Positions 5,341 to 6,165 of a stretch of DNA of 6,165 nt are shown here, piece by piece. The notes under the pieces were generated by a model. That model was not told the DNA's origin. It ran no database searches and saw only the letters and a program-made list of their open reading frames with translations. The stretch lies in NCBI GenBank assembly GCA_017626625.1, contig JAGAIK010000432.1, forward strand, positions 1-6,165. Direction: 5' to 3'. The DNA comes from Roseburia sp. Lineage in GTDB: Bacteria > Bacillota > Clostridia > Lachnospirales > Lachnospiraceae. The translations under genes and the position numbers were made by a program. The stretch's first letter is position 1. Every line of letters begins with the position of its first letter.

Positions 5341-6165
5341 GTCTCCTTTTGATTTTTAGTAATTCGTCAAGCAGGCAATTTGCCGCCTCTTCCTTGCTCA
5401 TCATTTCCAACTGCCGCTCACTGTCGCCGGTTATCAGCGTCAGTATGTTTGTATTGGTTCCAAAGCCTGCCCCCTCCTGCTTCAGGTTATTTGCGGCAAT
5501 CATATCTAAATTTTTCTTTTCTAATTTTTTTCTGGAATTTTCCAGCATATGTTCCGTTTCCATGGAAAAACCGCAGAGTACGGTATCACCTTTCCGTTGT
5601 CCCAGTTCTCCTAGAATATCCGTTGTCCGCTCCAAATTCAACTGGGTCTGGGTATCGGATTTTTTTATCTTCTCACTGGCTGTCTCTGCCGGACGGTAGT
5701 CTGCCACCGCAGCCGCCTTGATAATAAAATCCATTCCCTCTGCCTGCTTCATCACCGCCTGGTACATATCCTCCGCCGATACCACCGGAACCACCTCCAC
5801 AAACATGGGGGGGTCTATGGCTGTGGGACCGCTGACTAAAGTGACCTCTGCCCCCCGCAGCATCGCCATCTTTGCAATAGCATAGCCCATTTTTCCGGTG
5901 GAATGGTTGGTGATAAAACGTACCGGGTCGATTGCCTCCCGTGTGGGTCCTGCCGTCACTAAGACTTTCATACCCTGCATGTCCTTCTCAAAGGCAAGCT
6001 CCCTTACCACATATTCCACAAGGGTTTCCTCCGACGGCAGTTTCCCGTCTCCCGTATCCCCATTGGCAAGCATACCGCATACCGGGTCGATGATTTCATA
6101 ACCATGCCGTTTTAATTTTTCTATATTTTCCTGCACAATGGAATTGTGGTACATATTATGGTTCA
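5333..6165 (-). CDS. coaBC: Bifunctional phosphopantothenoylcysteine decarboxylase/synthetase (CoaBC), N-terminal part missing
   Basis: This enzyme joins 4'-phosphopantothenate and cysteine using CTP (CoaB) and decarboxylates the product to 4'-phosphopantetheine (CoaC), two steps of coenzyme A synthesis in the cytoplasm. The frame runs off the right edge. The visible (M)NHNMY is the CoaC PxMNxxMW motif with Tyr for Trp, so roughly 125 residues of a ~400-residue protein lie outside. Counting from the Met at 6154, the CoaC clamp is at 22-40 (IDPVCGMLANGDTGDGKLP), and CoaB starts near 62. CoaB landmarks are VLVTAGPTREAIDPVRFITN (64-83), AAAVADYRP (147-155), the CTP-site KIKK (162-165), GFSMET (195-200) and IAANNL (219-224). 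The family Cys in the ACGD motif is Asn31 here, while Cys26 lies five residues earlier. The next gene follows after 30 bases. Confidence 0.95.
   Translation of the reverse strand, partial: NHNMYHNSIVQENIEKLKRHGYEIIDPVCGMLANGDTGDGKLPSEETLVEYVVRELAFEKDMQGMKVLVTAGPTREAIDPVRFITNHSTGKMGYAIAKMAMLRGAEVTLVSGPTAIDPPMFVEVVPVVSAEDMYQAVMKQAEGMDFIIKAAAVADYRPAETASEKIKKSDTQTQLNLERTTDILGELGQRKGDTVLCGFSMETEHMLENSRKKLEKKNLDMIAANNLKQEGAGFGTNTNILTLITGDSERQLEMMSKEEAANCLLDELLKIKRRRQ

Noticed and set aside
5349..5721. Two overlapping plus-strand frames opposite coaBC
   Set aside because: Both are shadows of the well-supported CoaB coding sequence, with Ser/Phe/Pro-rich translations typical of antisense frames.

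Overview
The window reads as chromosomal DNA of a low-to-moderate-GC Gram-positive anaerobe, most likely a Lachnospiraceae-type Clostridia. Evidence for this is the strong AGGAG-type ribosome binding sites, the intrinsic terminators, and the style of the proteins: a CoaBC fusion, a papain-like peptidase with a copper-amine-oxidase-like stalk, and a long CNBD-like protein. This placement is inference; there is no rRNA or other marker gene. Every gene I accept lies on the minus strand, so transcription runs from high to low coordinates.

Right part, 6165 to 2948: the window opens inside coaBC (coenzyme A synthesis), whose 5' part lies outside. Thirty bases later follows a 765-codon gene whose first ~95 residues look like a degenerate cyclic-nucleotide-binding fold. 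The rest is a large, mostly helical region that I cannot assign. The two genes look like one operon, closed by a strong 16-bp hairpin terminator at 2948-2983.

Middle, 2947 to 2084: a 220-base AT-rich spacer contains a perfect 8+8 inverted repeat. It is followed by a 61-codon gene for an Asn/Gln/Ser/Gly-rich protein built from tandem NKAS and xxGQN repeats. An intrinsic terminator then sits directly in front of the ribosome binding site of a single-domain rhodanese gene.

Left part, 2061 to 1: a clear sigma-A-type promoter drives an RlmL/YpsC-type THUMP methyltransferase gene (rRNA modification). Its stop codon directly abuts the start codon of an exported or membrane-anchored C1A cysteine peptidase gene, which runs off the left edge.

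The genes do not form one pathway. The main points for a second look are these. The CoaC clamp motif has Asn where the family has its catalytic Cys, with a Cys five residues earlier. The CNBD-like protein next to coaBC is large and uncharacterised. The repeat-built Asn-rich small protein is also unassigned. The terminator placed just before the rhodanese gene is odd. I found no CRISPR array, tRNA, rRNA, insertion sequence or phage gene.
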